From the NCBI GenBank assembly GCA_002699085.1, contig PAAR01000009.1, forward strand, positions 133,725-197,724: a DNA stretch of 64,000 nucleotides, in the 5' to 3' direction. This document shows positions 28,523 to 39,196 of this stretch, in pieces. Position numbers and translations under genes: made by a program. The notes beneath the pieces are model-generated. The model did not search any database and had not been told where the DNA came from. It saw nothing but the letters and a program-made list of their open reading frames with translations. Each line of letters begins with the position of its first letter. Position 1 is the stretch's first letter. Source of the stretch: Micavibrio sp. (GTDB taxonomy: Bacteria; Pseudomonadota; Alphaproteobacteria; Micavibrionales; UBA9664).

Positions 28523-30391
28523 ATGAAATTACTTATGAAGCTTTTAGGCGTATTTTTTGCGCTCATATTAATCATAACAGTTGGCGTAGCGATCTTTGCC
28601 CTAACGTTTAATCCAAACGATCATAAAGATTTCATTATTCAAAAAGTTGCTGAAGCAACGGGCCGCACATTAACATTAGAGCAAGATTTAAGCTTAACGA
28701 TTTTTCCGACATTAGGTGTTGTTGTAAACAAAGCCAGTCTTTCAAATCCAAAAGAAGGCTTTAAGGCTGCGAATATGATTTCCTTTGATCGTGCTGAAAT
28801 TGGCGTCAACGTCTTACCTCTTTTAAATAAGAAAATTGAAATCTCAACAATTAACTTAGATAAAGCTGTTATTAATCTTGAAGTTAATAAACAAGGTCAG
28901 GAAAACTGGGTTTTTGATACGCCACAAAAGGATAGTGCTGATGCAGACGCCTCCTCGCAAGATAACAAGGCGGAGAGTTTTTCTCTTAACGACTTTTCGG
29001 TTGGAGAGTTAAACGTATCAAATACTGTACTTAACTATAGTGATGCCCAATCTGGACAAACAGTTAGCTTAAATCCTTTTAATTTAAGCATGAAAAATCT
29101 TCGCAATGCTTCAGATATTCCAACACAAACTGACTTCACCTTTAAAGATGGCAAAGATATGAATCTAGAGGCTTCCATTAGCAGTACCGTCAATGCTGAT
29201 ATGGGCACACAAGTTTTCGCCTTAAAAAAATCAGATATCAAGGCAAAGATTAAGAGTAAAAATGCTGAGCCAATGTCTATTGAGGCGAAATCAGATATTT
29301 TAGCGAAGCTCGCAACGCAAGAAATCTCGTTAGATAACCTTGCTTTAGCTGTTAATTCTTTAAACCTACAAGGCAATGCCGCAGTTAAAAACTTTGCAAA
29401 GCCAGCAATTACTTTCAATTTACGTAGCGATGAATTGGATTTAAACCCTTTCATGGTTAAATCTGATGCGTCTAAGCAAAAAGATACCCAGAAAAAGGCA
29501 GCAAAAGAAACGCCAATTGATTTAACCTTCCTTAAAAACTTAAAGCTAGATGGACAATTTTCGACTAATATGCTGAAAGCCGATAAATTGGAATTAGCCG
29601 ACTTTAAAGCTGATATCGGCGGCCCTTATGGTACATTAACGCTAAAAGATATGTCGTTTAAAGCCTTTGACGGCGCATTTAAAGGGCAGGGTCTAGTTGA
29701 TGGGCGCAATGCCGTACCTGCTTTCACATTCAAAAGCGAAGTTATCAAGGCAAATGTTGCTGATATTATCACAACATATATGGGTGATGATTTTGTAAGT
29801 GGGCTACTTGATGCACAACTTAACATCAACACGCAAGGTCGTACAAATCAGGCATTGGTCAATAATCTAACAGGTACAACAAGTTTTAATTTAGGGCAGG
29901 GTGTCATTTCAAAATGGGCACTGTCAAAGCGCCTTAATCAAGTGTTGAGCTTTATAAAGACAGGCTCCTTGGCGGAAACAAGTGACAGCGAATTTAAATT
30001 TACTTCGGCTAAAGCGACAACAAATATTGCTAATGGCGTTATTCGCAATGATGATTTGAATGTTACAGGGGTTGGGATGGATTTTCTAGGGAATGGCTTT
30101 GTTAATCTTGCTCAACAGACAGTTGATTATACATTGGAGACAAAATTAGGAGAAGGCTTGTTGGAAAAAAGCTCTGTCAGATCTGTACCTATTCGTGTGT
30201 CTGGACCACTTTCTGCGCCTTCTTATAAAATACAAATGACAGATGTTGTTAAAGATAAAATTAATGAGACTATTTCTACAAAAGCCAATGAATACCTGGA
30301 AAGCGACAAAGGCAAAGCATTGAAAGAAAAGTTAGATAAATCTCTTGGTGAAGGTGCTACAGAACAGCTTAAAAACATTTTGCCCTTTTAA
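28523..30391 (+). CDS. AsmA family protein
   Basis: This 622-residue protein has an N-terminal membrane anchor at about residues 5-28 and a large periplasmic region with the AsmA domains, including the C-terminal repeats FLGNGFVNLAQQTVDYTLETK. AsmA-like proteins form long hydrophobic grooves that help move phospholipids to the outer membrane. AAGGTG precedes ATG 28523; a GTG two codons upstream is less likely. nuoH starts 22 bases after it, so it may supply the promoter for nuoHI, an unusual partner. Confidence 0.88.
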   Translation: MKLLMKLLGVFFALILIITVGVAIFALTFNPNDHKDFIIQKVAEATGRTLTLEQDLSLTIFPTLGVVVNKASLSNPKEGFKAANMISFDRAEIGVNVLPLLNKKIEISTINLDKAVINLEVNKQGQENWVFDTPQKDSADADASSQDNKAESFSLNDFSVGELNVSNTVLNYSDAQSGQTVSLNPFNLSMKNLRNASDIPTQTDFTFKDGKDMNLEASISSTVNADMGTQVFALKKSDIKAKIKSKNAEPMSIEAKSDILAKLATQEISLDNLALAVNSLNLQGNAAVKNFAKPAITFNLRSDELDLNPFMVKSDASKQKDTQKKAAKETPIDLTFLKNLKLDGQFSTNMLKADKLELADFKADIGGPYGTLTLKDMSFKAFDGAFKGQGLVDGRNAVPAFTFKSEVIKANVADIITTYMGDDFVSGLLDAQLNINTQGRTNQALVNNLTGTTSFNLGQGVISKWALSKRLNQVLSFIKTGSLAETSDSEFKFTSAKATTNIANGVIRNDDLNVTGVGMDFLGNGFVNLAQQTVDYTLETKLGEGLLEKSSVRSVPIRVSGPLSAPSYKIQMTDVVKDKINETISTKANEYLESDKGKALKEKLDKSLGEGATEQLKNILPF

Positions 30392-30413
30392 ACGAACGTG
30401 CTATCCATAGATC

Positions 30414-31415
30414 ATGTTTACTGAACTCATATCATCTGTTTGGCCAGTTTTATGGATCATTATTAAGATAATGGCGATTATCGTGCCGTTACTTATTGGT
30501 GTTGCTTATATGACATATGCGGAACGCAAAGTTATGGGTGCAATGCAATTACGCCACGGCCCAATGACTGTAGGGCCTTTTGGGTTATTACAGCCCTTGG
30601 CTGATGGTATAAAACTCTTTTCAAAAGAAATGATTATTCCGACTCAGGCAAATAAGGCTGTGTTCTTATTAGCACCGATGTTGACATTCGCCCTTAGTCT
30701 TATTGCTTGGGCGGTTATTCCTGTCGAAAAAGGGATGGTTTTAGCCAATATTAATGTCGGTATTCTTTATTTGTTTGCGGTTTCATCTATGGGTGTTTAC
30801 GGCGTTTTGATGGCTGGTTGGGCCTCTAACTCACGATATGCTTTCCTTGGTGGCCTTCGTTCAGCGGCTCAAATGGTATCTTATGAAGTCTCTATGGGGT
30901 TGATTATTGTTTGTGTACTTTTATGCGTAGGCTCACTAAATCTAACGGATATCGTTCTAACGGAGCGCCCATGGTGGATTAGTGTTTTGTTGTTTCCAAT
31001 GTTCATTGTCTTTCTAATTTCCATTTTGGCAGAAACAAATCGTGCGCCTTTTGATTTACCTGAAGGTGAATCTGAATTATCAGGTGGTTTCTTAGTTGAG
31101 TATTCAGCGATGGCCTATGCGTTGTTCTTCTTAGGAGAATACGCCAATATGATTTTAATGTCAGCGATGGCAACGATTCTTTTCTTGGGCGGTTGGTTGG
31201 CACCTATTGCAGCCTTAGCCTGGATACCAGGTATCATATGGTTTGGTTTAAAAACAGCAGGGGTGTTGTTCTTCTTTATATGGGCACGTGCAACTTTACC
31301 ACGCTTCCGTTATGACCAGCTTATGCGCTTAGGTTGGAAAATATTTTTACCATTCACATTAGCTTGGGTTGTCTTAATTGCAGGCTGTCTTGTTTACTTT
31401 GATGCATTACCATAG
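30414..31415 (+). CDS. nuoH: NADH-quinone oxidoreductase subunit H
   Basis: This 333-residue membrane subunit of Complex I sits at the junction with the hydrophilic arm and helps form the quinone tunnel. The loop [13 protein letters not shown], its strongest signature, is present at about residues 212-224. About eight helices are visible. The preceding nuoA-G genes are not upstream; an AsmA gene is there instead. nuoI follows after 9 bases. Confidence 0.97.
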   Translation: MFTELISSVWPVLWIIIKIMAIIVPLLIGVAYMTYAERKVMGAMQLRHGPMTVGPFGLLQPLADGIKLFSKEMIIPTQANKAVFLLAPMLTFALSLIAWAVIPVEKGMVLANINVGILYLFAVSSMGVYGVLMAGWASNSRYAFLGGLRSAAQMVSYEVSMGLIIVCVLLCVGSLNLTDIVLTERPWWISVLLFPMFIVFLISILAETNRAPFDLPEGESELSGGFLVEYSAMAYALFFLGEYANMILMSAMATILFLGGWLAPIAALAWIPGIIWFGLKTAGVLFFFIWARATLPRFRYDQLMRLGWKIFLPFTLAWVVLIAGCLVYFDALP

Positions 31416-31424
31416 GGTTTAATT

Positions 31425-31910
31425 ATGTTACTTGATCGTGCGAAATATGGATTTTTATTAGAGGAGCTTGTACAGGGCTTCTGGTTGACGTTGAAATATT
31501 TCTTTAAAGAGAAATATACGATCAATTACCCCTTTGAGAAAAACCCTATCAGCGTCCGTTTTCGCGGTGAGCACGCTTTACGCCGTTACCCAAATGGTGA
31601 AGAACGCTGCATTGCATGTAAGCTTTGTGAGGCTATTTGTCCTGCTCAGGCCATTACGATTGAAGCAGAAGAGCGGGCAGACGGCTCACGCCGCACAACA
31701 CGTTATGATATCGATATGACAAAATGTATTTATTGCGGACTTTGCCAAGAAGCATGTCCCGTTGATGCTATTGTTGAAGGGCCTAATTTTGAATTTGCCA
31801 CAGAGACTCGTGAAGAGCTTTTCTATGATAAAAGCAAATTACTTGATAATGGTGACCGTTGGGAAGCGCAAATAGCGGCGAATTTGGCCAAAGATGCGCC
31901 TTACAGATAA
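31425..31910 (+). CDS. nuoI: NADH-quinone oxidoreductase subunit I
   Basis: This 161-residue iron-sulphur subunit carries clusters N6a and N6b. The eight ligands are Cys62, 65, 68 and 72, and Cys101, 104, 107 and 111, in [12 protein letters not shown] and [12 protein letters not shown]. It is the last gene before an opposite-strand gene interrupts the nuo cluster. Confidence 0.97.
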   Translation: MLLDRAKYGFLLEELVQGFWLTLKYFFKEKYTINYPFEKNPISVRFRGEHALRRYPNGEERCIACKLCEAICPAQAITIEAEERADGSRRTTRYDIDMTKCIYCGLCQEACPVDAIVEGPNFEFATETREELFYDKSKLLDNGDRWEAQIAANLAKDAPYR

Positions 31911-31921
31911 TTAGCAAAGAG

Positions 31922-32428
31922 TTAGTCTGCTACTTTGCCAAAGAAATTAAACGGCATGCGATAATGTACGCTTAACACTTCTGTGCCTTCATTTGTGTCA
32001 CCGAGATCAGCATTGGATAAATGACTCAAGCCAACACCAACATGGCCACCCGTGTCTAAGCGGTAATTCACTTCAAGTTGTGTGCGAAACTCAATAGGGT
32101 AATCCAAATCTTTATCAGAGCTGCCTTTAGCATATAGGCCCGCACCGATCGAAGGGCTGAGAAACACACGATCATTTAAATCAATATCAGTGTACAAGCC
32201 ACCGCCTGCCCATACAGATGCATCATTCGTGGCTTCAATACCTGCCCATGGCTTAATCTGAAAAATAAGTGGCTTATCAAAGCGGGCGTCAATACGTATA
32301 TCAGCGGCTCGATCTTGGTCAAAGACGTCATAAACACCCAAGCCAACACCTAACGTGTCTTGTGCATGTGCAATTGGCGTAATAAAAAGCGTTGTGGCTG
32401 TTATGACAGCTAAAGATAATTTTTTCAT
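31922..32428 (-). CDS. PagL-like outer-membrane lipid A deacylase
   Basis: This 168-residue protein has a signal peptide ending AHA (about residues 1-22) and amphipathic strands of a small beta barrel. GLSHLSNADLG resembles the PagL catalytic His-x-Ser-Asn signature, with a downstream glutamate in NEGTEVL. PagL removes the 3-O acyl chain of lipid A. The C-terminus lacks the usual terminal Phe (it ends GKVAD), so barrel export is less certain. I chose ATG 32428, five bases after GAGAAG. It lies opposite to and between nuoI and nuoJ. Confidence 0.72.
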   Translation of the reverse strand: MKKLSLAVITATTLFITPIAHAQDTLGVGLGVYDVFDQDRAADIRIDARFDKPLIFQIKPWAGIEATNDASVWAGGGLYTDIDLNDRVFLSPSIGAGLYAKGSSDKDLDYPIEFRTQLEVNYRLDTGGHVGVGLSHLSNADLGDTNEGTEVLSVHYRMPFNFFGKVAD

Positions 32429-32576
32429 AGTCACTTCTCTACATGAAATATGGTTATTGATATCAAAAGCCTATGGTATTCGTTTTTTTCTGGCAAGCTC
32501 TCAAGCTAAAAATACCTTTGGAATAATCAAAAAGCTGTCTTGAACTTGACGCATGATAGAAGTAGGCTTGTGCCAA

Positions 32577-33170
32577 ATGATTGAGACACTAACTTTTTAT
32601 CTATTCGCTTTTATACTGATTTTCAGTGCTGTTGCAGTGATTTCCATGCGCAATCCTGTGCATTCTGTTCTGTTTCTGATTCTAGGTTTTTTTAATGCTT
32701 CAGGATTATTTATTTTAATAGGTGCCGAATTTGTCGCCATGATTCTGGCGATTGTCTATGTCGGTGCTGTTGCTGTTCTTTTTCTTTTTGTTGTGATGAT
32801 GCTCGATGTACGTTTCAATGATTTACGCAAAGGGGCAATGCAATATGTGCCTTTAGGTCTTATTATTGGTGCTGTGCTATTGGCTGAATTTATATATTTA
32901 TTCTCTGGCTGGGTTTTACCTGATAACACCAATGAGATTCTAGTCAGCGGCATGACCAATACTCAAGAGATTGGCCATATTCTTTATACCGATTATGTGT
33001 TTCCGTTCCAGTTGGCTGGCCTTATTTTATTTGTGGCTATGATCGGGGCAATTGTCCTGACCCATAGAAAGCGAGCAGGGGTTTTACGCCAGAATATTAA
33101 AGAACAAGTAACGCGTACAAAAAAAGACGCCATAGAAATCAAAAAAGTAGCAAGCGGGACAGGGGTTTAA
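32577..33170 (+). CDS. nuoJ: NADH-quinone oxidoreductase subunit J
   Basis: This 197-residue membrane subunit has five helices; the conserved third helix is [19 protein letters not shown], whose bulge takes part in the coupling mechanism. I prefer ATG 32577 ([10 protein letters not shown]); the frame also allows ATG 32553. The charged C-terminal tail is about 25 residues. Because a reversed gene separates it from nuoI, nuoJ-N needs its own promoter in 32429-32576, which I could not identify with confidence. Confidence 0.95.
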   Translation: MIETLTFYLFAFILIFSAVAVISMRNPVHSVLFLILGFFNASGLFILIGAEFVAMILAIVYVGAVAVLFLFVVMMLDVRFNDLRKGAMQYVPLGLIIGAVLLAEFIYLFSGWVLPDNTNEILVSGMTNTQEIGHILYTDYVFPFQLAGLILFVAMIGAIVLTHRKRAGVLRQNIKEQVTRTKKDAIEIKKVASGTGV

Positions 33171-33174
33171 TCAG

Positions 33175-33492
33175 ATGGTGGATACAGTTCTTTCATTGCA
33201 ACATTATCTTATCCTTGCCGGCATTGTTTTTACGATTGGCGTGTTCGGCATCTTCTTAAACCGCAAAAATGTGATTATTATTTTAATGTCCATTGAGCTA
33301 ATGCTCTTGGCCGTTAACATTAACTTTGTTGCCTTCTCAGCCTTTATGGGTGATATCACAGGGCAAATATTTACAATGTTTATCCTAACAGTAGCAGCCG
33401 CTGAGGCAGCAATCGGCTTAGCTATTCTTGTGGTGTTCTTCCGTAACAAAGGTTCTATTGCCGTAGAAGATATTTCGGAGCTTAAAGGGTAG
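33175..33492 (+). CDS. nuoK: NADH-quinone oxidoreductase subunit K
   Basis: This 105-residue three-helix subunit has the two conserved membrane glutamates of the proton path, one in [11 protein letters not shown] and one in [11 protein letters not shown]. It follows nuoJ by 4 bases and precedes nuoL by 5 bases. Confidence 0.96.
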   Translation: MVDTVLSLQHYLILAGIVFTIGVFGIFLNRKNVIIILMSIELMLLAVNINFVAFSAFMGDITGQIFTMFILTVAAAEAAIGLAILVVFFRNKGSIAVEDISELKG

Positions 33493-33497
33493 TACAT

Positions 33498-35462
33498 ATG
33501 ATAATTTGGGCAATCTTCTTACCGCTTATTGGTTTTTTACTATCCTTTTTTGGTGGTAAAGCATTTGGTGACCGTGGTGCCCAAATCATTACCTGCACAG
33601 GTCTAATATCAGCAGCGATTTTGTCGTGGTTTATCGGTTATGATGTTATTTTTAATCATAATCCAAGCGTTGTTTTTTTAGGGCAATGGATATCTGTTGG
33701 CGACTTTATGGTTGATTGGTCTTTGCGTGTTGACCAGCTAACCGCCGTTATGTTGATCGTTATTACGACCGTATCGGCTTGTGTGCATGTATATTCTGTT
33801 GGTTATATGAGCCATGATGCAAATCAAGCACGGTTTATGAGCTATTTAAGCTTATTTACCTTCGCAATGCTTATGTTGGTAACGGCAGATAACCTGATAC
33901 AGCTGTTCTTTGGCTGGGAAGGGGTTGGTTTAGCGTCTTACTTATTAATCGGTTTCTGGAATACAAAAGACTCAGCCAACCGTGCGGCGATGAAAGCTTT
34001 TATCGTCAACCGTGTCGGTGACTTCGGTTTAGCTCTTGGTATTTTTACAGTGTTTATGGTGTTTGGCTCAGTGCAGTTTGATGAGATTTTTGCTCAAGCG
34101 GCTGATCTGGCCTCAACCAATTTTAATTTTCTTGGCTTTCAGGTTCACGCATTAACACTGTCTTGCTTATTGCTTTTTGTAGGCGCCATGGGTAAGTCGG
34201 CACAACTTGGGTTACACACATGGCTGCCCGATGCGATGGAGGGCCCAACACCTGTGTCAGCTCTTATTCATGCTGCAACGATGGTGACTGCAGGGGTGTT
34301 CCTTGTTGCTCGTTTCTCACCACTTTATGAATATGCACCAATCGCTTTAGAAGTTGTCACCTATGTTGGTGCGGCCACCGCTATAGTTGCTGCAACGATT
34401 GGTATGACGCAATTTGATATTAAACGTGTCATTGCTTATTCAACAATGAGTCAGCTTGGTTATATGTTCTTTGCACTCGGCGTTTCTGCCTATTCAGCGG
34501 CCATGTTTCATTTAATGACACATGCTTTCTTTAAAGCCCTATTATTCTTAGGGGCGGGCTCTGTGATTCACGCTATGTCCGATGAGCAAGATATGCGCAA
34601 TATGGGCGGTATCTGGAAAAAAATTCCAATGACTTATGCGCTTATGTGGATTGGCTCTTTGGCATTGGCTGGGATGCCATTCTTTGCGGGTTATTACTCG
34701 AAAGACTTAATCTTAGAATCTGCTTTTGCAGATCATTCACAGCAAGGCATGATCGCTTTCTGGCTTGGTATTGCCGCAGCTCTTTTAACAGCGTTTTATT
34801 CATGGCGTCTAATCTTTATGACGTTCCACGGTAAGCCCCGTGCAAGCAATAAAGTTATGTCGCATGTACATGAATCACCTCAAATTATGTTGATCCCATT
34901 ATATGTTTTAGCGGCGGGTGCTATCTTTGCAGGCTATGCGGCCTATGAGTATTTTGCAGGACATCACCGTGCTGAATTCTGGGGCGAAAGCATAAAGGTA
35001 TTGCATGATAACGACACAATAGAAGCCGCACATCACGTTCCTTGGTGGGTCAAGAAGCTGCCTATTGGTATTGGATTGCTGGGTATCTTCTCTGCGTATC
35101 TTTGCTACATTCTTTGGCCAAAAATTGCTGAGGTATCAAAATCTATTTTCAAACCTATCCATGCGTTATTTTTCAACAAATGGTATTTCGATAACATCTA
35201 TGACACAGTCTTTTTGAAATCTGCTTGGGGGTTAGGGTTATTTTTCTGGAAGCGTGGTGACGGGACTGTCATTAATGGTATGGGGCCAGATGGCATTGCC
35301 TCATTATCAAATAAGTTTTCTATGAAATTAAAATCGGCACAATCGGGCTATGTTTTTCATTATGTGTTCATCATGGTGATTAGTGTAGTGGCTCTGATTG
35401 CTTGGGTTTTGTATCGCAGCGGTTTGATTGATACCGCATTTTTAGGGGGTATGTTGCCGTGA
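33498..35462 (+). CDS. nuoL: NADH-quinone oxidoreductase subunit L
   Basis: This 654-residue antiporter-like subunit has the proton-channel glutamate in [14 protein letters not shown], the central lysine region [18 protein letters not shown] and the long C-terminal horizontal helix expected of NuoL. Length is normal. Its stop overlaps the nuoM GTG start (GTGA). Confidence 0.97.
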   Translation: MIIWAIFLPLIGFLLSFFGGKAFGDRGAQIITCTGLISAAILSWFIGYDVIFNHNPSVVFLGQWISVGDFMVDWSLRVDQLTAVMLIVITTVSACVHVYSVGYMSHDANQARFMSYLSLFTFAMLMLVTADNLIQLFFGWEGVGLASYLLIGFWNTKDSANRAAMKAFIVNRVGDFGLALGIFTVFMVFGSVQFDEIFAQAADLASTNFNFLGFQVHALTLSCLLLFVGAMGKSAQLGLHTWLPDAMEGPTPVSALIHAATMVTAGVFLVARFSPLYEYAPIALEVVTYVGAATAIVAATIGMTQFDIKRVIAYSTMSQLGYMFFALGVSAYSAAMFHLMTHAFFKALLFLGAGSVIHAMSDEQDMRNMGGIWKKIPMTYALMWIGSLALAGMPFFAGYYSKDLILESAFADHSQQGMIAFWLGIAAALLTAFYSWRLIFMTFHGKPRASNKVMSHVHESPQIMLIPLYVLAAGAIFAGYAAYEYFAGHHRAEFWGESIKVLHDNDTIEAAHHVPWWVKKLPIGIGLLGIFSAYLCYILWPKIAEVSKSIFKPIHALFFNKWYFDNIYDTVFLKSAWGLGLFFWKRGDGTVINGMGPDGIASLSNKFSMKLKSAQSGYVFHYVFIMVISVVALIAWVLYRSGLIDTAFLGGMLP

Positions 35463-37009
35463 TTGAATTTCCTTTATTGTCACTCTTAACATTTCTGCCA
35501 TTAATTGCAGTATTGTTTATCATTACCATTCAAGGTGATGAAAAGACTGTGGCGAAAAACGCACGTAATGCTGCACTTTTTGCGTCTATGTTTACATTTG
35601 GTTTATCACTGTTTTTATTAGCCCGTTTCAACCCTATGTCACCTGATTTTCAATTTGTTGAGCAGATTGAGTGGTTCCCCTCACTTGGCTTAACCTACAA
35701 GATGGGTGTTGATGGTATATCGCTTTTCTTTGTCGTTTTATCAGCGGCTTTAACGCCTGTATGTATCATTGCAAGCTGGAAATCTATTAGCAAACGTTTC
35801 AAAGAATACATGATCGCTTTCTTGGTACTTGAAAGCTTAATGATCGGGACGTTTTTGGCACTCGATTTATTCTTGTTCTATATTTTCTTTGAAGCAGTAC
35901 TTATCCCAATGTTTATCATTATTGGTGTTTGGGGTGGCAAACGTCGTGTTTACGCATCTTATAAGTTTTTCTTATTCACGCTCCTTGGTTCTGTTTTGAT
36001 GCTAGTTGGTATGATCGCTTTGTATATCAAAACAGGCACGACAGATATTGTGTCATTGATAGGGCCTAAGAGTGAGTCTTTGCCCTATAACATGCAAATA
36101 TGGCTATGGCTTGCTTTCTTCGCTAGCTTTGCCGTGAAGATGCCGATGTGGCCAGTACATACATGGTTACCAGATGCTCATGTGGAAGCACCTACGGCGG
36201 GCTCTGTAATACTTGCTGGTGTTCTTCTAAAGATGGGTGGTTACGGGTTCTTGCGTTTCTCACTGCCAATGTTCCCAGAAGCCTCTGAGTTTTTCCAACC
36301 GATGGTTTTTGGCCTTAGTATTATAGCCATTGTGTACACATCTCTTGTGGCACTTGTGCAAGATGATATGAAGAAATTGATCGCTTATTCATCTGTGGCG
36401 CATATGGGCTATGTGACGCTTGGCTTGTTTTCAATGACAGAGCAGGGCGTGCAAGGTGGTATCTTCCAGATGATCTCGCATGGCGTTGTGTCAGCAGCAC
36501 TCTTTCTTTGTGTTGGTGTTGTTTATGATCGCCTACACACAAGAGAGATTAGTCGTTATGGCGGGCTGGTAAAAAATATGCCGCATTATGCCGTTGTCTT
36601 TATGGTCTTTATGTTAGCTTCTGTTGGCCTGCCAGGTACATCGGGTTTCGTCGGTGAGTTCTTAGTGTTAATTGGCACATATCAAGTTAGCGTTTTGACA
36701 ACACTCTTTGCTGCAACAGGGCTTATTCTTGGTGCGCCATATATGTTGTGGTTGTACAGAAAAGTTGTATTTGGCGCACAAATTAATAAAGATGCCGCCA
36801 AATTAAAGGATATTAATAATAAAGAGCGTGTGCTGCTCATTCCAATGGCCGCAATGGTGATCGTATTAGGTGTGTGTCCTAATCTTATTTTAAATGTAAC
36901 AGGCCCTTCAGTTGTAAAGCTTATCAGTACATATCAATTGAAAATAGAAAAAGCAGCGGATCAACCTTCGCTTCTTGACGAGGAAAAAACGGAGGTTTCA
37001 CCCTCATGA
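35459..37009 (+). CDS. nuoM: NADH-quinone oxidoreductase subunit M
   Basis: This 516-residue antiporter-like subunit starts at GTG 35459 inside the nuoL stop. It keeps the glutamate helix [17 protein letters not shown] and the lysine-region [17 protein letters not shown]. Its stop overlaps the nuoN ATG by four bases. The C-terminal acidic tail is slightly longer than usual. Confidence 0.97.
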   Translation: MIEFPLLSLLTFLPLIAVLFIITIQGDEKTVAKNARNAALFASMFTFGLSLFLLARFNPMSPDFQFVEQIEWFPSLGLTYKMGVDGISLFFVVLSAALTPVCIIASWKSISKRFKEYMIAFLVLESLMIGTFLALDLFLFYIFFEAVLIPMFIIIGVWGGKRRVYASYKFFLFTLLGSVLMLVGMIALYIKTGTTDIVSLIGPKSESLPYNMQIWLWLAFFASFAVKMPMWPVHTWLPDAHVEAPTAGSVILAGVLLKMGGYGFLRFSLPMFPEASEFFQPMVFGLSIIAIVYTSLVALVQDDMKKLIAYSSVAHMGYVTLGLFSMTEQGVQGGIFQMISHGVVSAALFLCVGVVYDRLHTREISRYGGLVKNMPHYAVVFMVFMLASVGLPGTSGFVGEFLVLIGTYQVSVLTTLFAATGLILGAPYMLWLYRKVVFGAQINKDAAKLKDINNKERVLLIPMAAMVIVLGVCPNLILNVTGPSVVKLISTYQLKIEKAADQPSLLDEEKTEVSPS

Positions 37010-38460
37010 TGATTTTATCATACGATATATATAATATAATCCCTGAGCTGTTTTTAACGCTGAGTGCCATGATACTCTTAATGTTCGGTGCATATTCAAA
37101 GAATATGGATTCTAAAATGGTCTTTAAAGGGGCTATTGGTTTACTAGCACTAACAGGTATCTTATTGCTATATTCATTTAATGGATATATCGGCACAGCC
37201 TTTAGCGACATGATTAAAACCAATCCATTTAGTCAGTTTTTGAAAGTTTTGATTTTAGGCTCGGCTTTGGGTGTCATGGCTATCAGCTATTCTTATGCGC
37301 ATCAAATAAAAACAGCTATTTTTGAATACCCCGTTTTGTTAATGCTCTCTGTTGTCGGTATGTTCATTATGGTATCAAGCAATTCCTTACTTAGTCTTTA
37401 TATGGGTTTAGAGCTACAATCTTTATCTTTATATATCCTAGCCTCAATTCGACGTAACAATGCCTTATCTTCAGAGGCAGGTCTTAAATATTTTGTGTTA
37501 GGAGCACTATCGTCTGGATTGCTGCTCTTTGGTATTAGCTTTATATACGGTGCCACAGGTGCAATTTCCTATGACGGCATTGCTGACTTTATATCTATGA
37601 GCCTAACTATATCGCCAGGCATTATTGTAGGTATGGTCTTTATGCTGGCAGCAATTGCCTTTAAAATTTCTGCAGTGCCTTTTCACATGTGGGCACCAGA
37701 TGTCTATCAGGGTGCACCAACATCTGTGACAGCGTTTTTCGCTACAGCGCCAAAGATCGCAGCCTTTGGATTACTGATACAGTTACTTTACGGCCCATTC
37801 GCACAATTATCGGCCGATTGGACACAGATATTATACTTTGTATCAGCAGCCTCTATGGCACTTGGTGCATTTGCGGGGCTGGTACAAAGCAATATTAAAC
37901 GCTTATTGGCATATAGCTCTATTGGTCATGTCGGTTATGCGCTTATTGGTTTAACAACAGGCTTATCGGGTGGTCTTAATGCTACATTGACTTATTTAGC
38001 CATTTATCTTGTGATGAGCTTAGGTATGTTTGCCTGTATCTTGAAAATAAACAAAGACGAACAAAATATTGAAAGCATCGAAGATTATGCAGGGCTTTCT
38101 AAATCAAATCCATTAATCGCCTATGCTATGGCAATTTTCTTGTTCTCAATGGCAGGTATTCCGCCCTTTGCCGGTTTCTTTGGTAAGCTAGTTATATTTA
38201 AGGCAGCTATAGACGCTAGCTTAATTTATTTAGCGGTCTTTGGGGTTATCACAAGTGTAGTTGGGGCGTATTACTACCTTAAAATCATTAAAGTCATGTT
38301 CTTTGATGAGGCAGATCTCGTGCTAGATCAACACAAGTCAAAAGGCAGTCTAGCTGTTATAAGTCTATGCTTACTCTTCGTCGTTTTTTATATCGTTAGC
38401 CCTGAATATTTAGCTAATATTATTCAATCTGTGAGCAGCTGGCTGTTTGTTAATGGCTAA
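37006..38460 (+). CDS. nuoN: NADH-quinone oxidoreductase subunit N
   Basis: This 484-residue third antiporter-like subunit has the glutamate-containing [16 protein letters not shown] and the [17 protein letters not shown] block. It ends the nuo run and overlaps birA by eight bases, an order seen in many alphaproteobacteria. Confidence 0.97.
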   Translation: MMILSYDIYNIIPELFLTLSAMILLMFGAYSKNMDSKMVFKGAIGLLALTGILLLYSFNGYIGTAFSDMIKTNPFSQFLKVLILGSALGVMAISYSYAHQIKTAIFEYPVLLMLSVVGMFIMVSSNSLLSLYMGLELQSLSLYILASIRRNNALSSEAGLKYFVLGALSSGLLLFGISFIYGATGAISYDGIADFISMSLTISPGIIVGMVFMLAAIAFKISAVPFHMWAPDVYQGAPTSVTAFFATAPKIAAFGLLIQLLYGPFAQLSADWTQILYFVSAASMALGAFAGLVQSNIKRLLAYSSIGHVGYALIGLTTGLSGGLNATLTYLAIYLVMSLGMFACILKINKDEQNIESIEDYAGLSKSNPLIAYAMAIFLFSMAGIPPFAGFFGKLVIFKAAIDASLIYLAVFGVITSVVGAYYYLKIIKVMFFDEADLVLDQHKSKGSLAVISLCLLFVVFYIVSPEYLANIIQSVSSWLFVNG

Positions 38461-39181
38461 GACAATAGACTTACCAGATATTAATTTAACAATCTATGAT
38501 GAGTTAGGCAGTACCAATAGCTATCTTATTCAAGCCGCTGAACAGGATGCAAATTTACCTTCTGGCACAGCTGTGCAAGCATTAAAACAAACATCAGGCC
38601 GAGGTCGTTATGATAGGCATTGGCTGTCTCAACAAGGTAATTTAGCATTATCTATCTTTTTAAAACCTATGCTGCCTATAGACCAGCAATCACAACTTGC
38701 CTTTGTAACAGGTTTAGCCGCCGCAGAAACATTTGCTGATTCAGGCGTAGACCCTAAGAAAATTAATCTTAAATGGCCAAATGATGTATTGGTCGATAAG
38801 CAAAAAATATGTGGCATCCTTATTGAACGGGCGGCTGAGGGGCTTGTACTGGGGTTCGGGGCAAATCTTGTTTTTGCGCCAGAGGAACGTACTTCTTTGC
38901 ATATGCATAGTGATATGGCGATCAGCCTTGACGATTTTCGCGAACTCTTTATCAAACACTTGATACATTACTATGAACAATGGCAATCAAACGGATTTCC
39001 CGCCATACATAAAGAATGGATGGGCTATGCGTGGCATTTAGGTGAAGAAATTACGATAAAACTGCGCCATGAGCATTTTAATGCTATATTTAAAGACCTT
39101 GATAAAGATGGGGCTCTTGTTGTAGAAGAATGCTCTTCGGGTCAATTAAGAAAAATAACCTCTGGCGACATTTTCGCATAA
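38453..39181 (+). CDS. birA: Biotin-[acetyl-CoA-carboxylase] ligase (monofunctional BirA)
   Basis: This 242-residue enzyme attaches biotin to carrier protein. The biotinyl-AMP loop GRGRYDRHWLSQQGNLALSI and KWPNDVLV are clear. There is no N-terminal DNA-binding domain, so it cannot repress transcription like E. coli BirA. I use ATG 38453, overlapping the nuoN stop by eight bases; an upstream TTG is also in frame. Confidence 0.94.
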   Translation: MAKTIDLPDINLTIYDELGSTNSYLIQAAEQDANLPSGTAVQALKQTSGRGRYDRHWLSQQGNLALSIFLKPMLPIDQQSQLAFVTGLAAAETFADSGVDPKKINLKWPNDVLVDKQKICGILIERAAEGLVLGFGANLVFAPEERTSLHMHSDMAISLDDFRELFIKHLIHYYEQWQSNGFPAIHKEWMGYAWHLGEEITIKLRHEHFNAIFKDLDKDGALVVEECSSGQLRKITSGDIFA

Positions 39182-39196
39182 AAGAAAAGAGACTAT

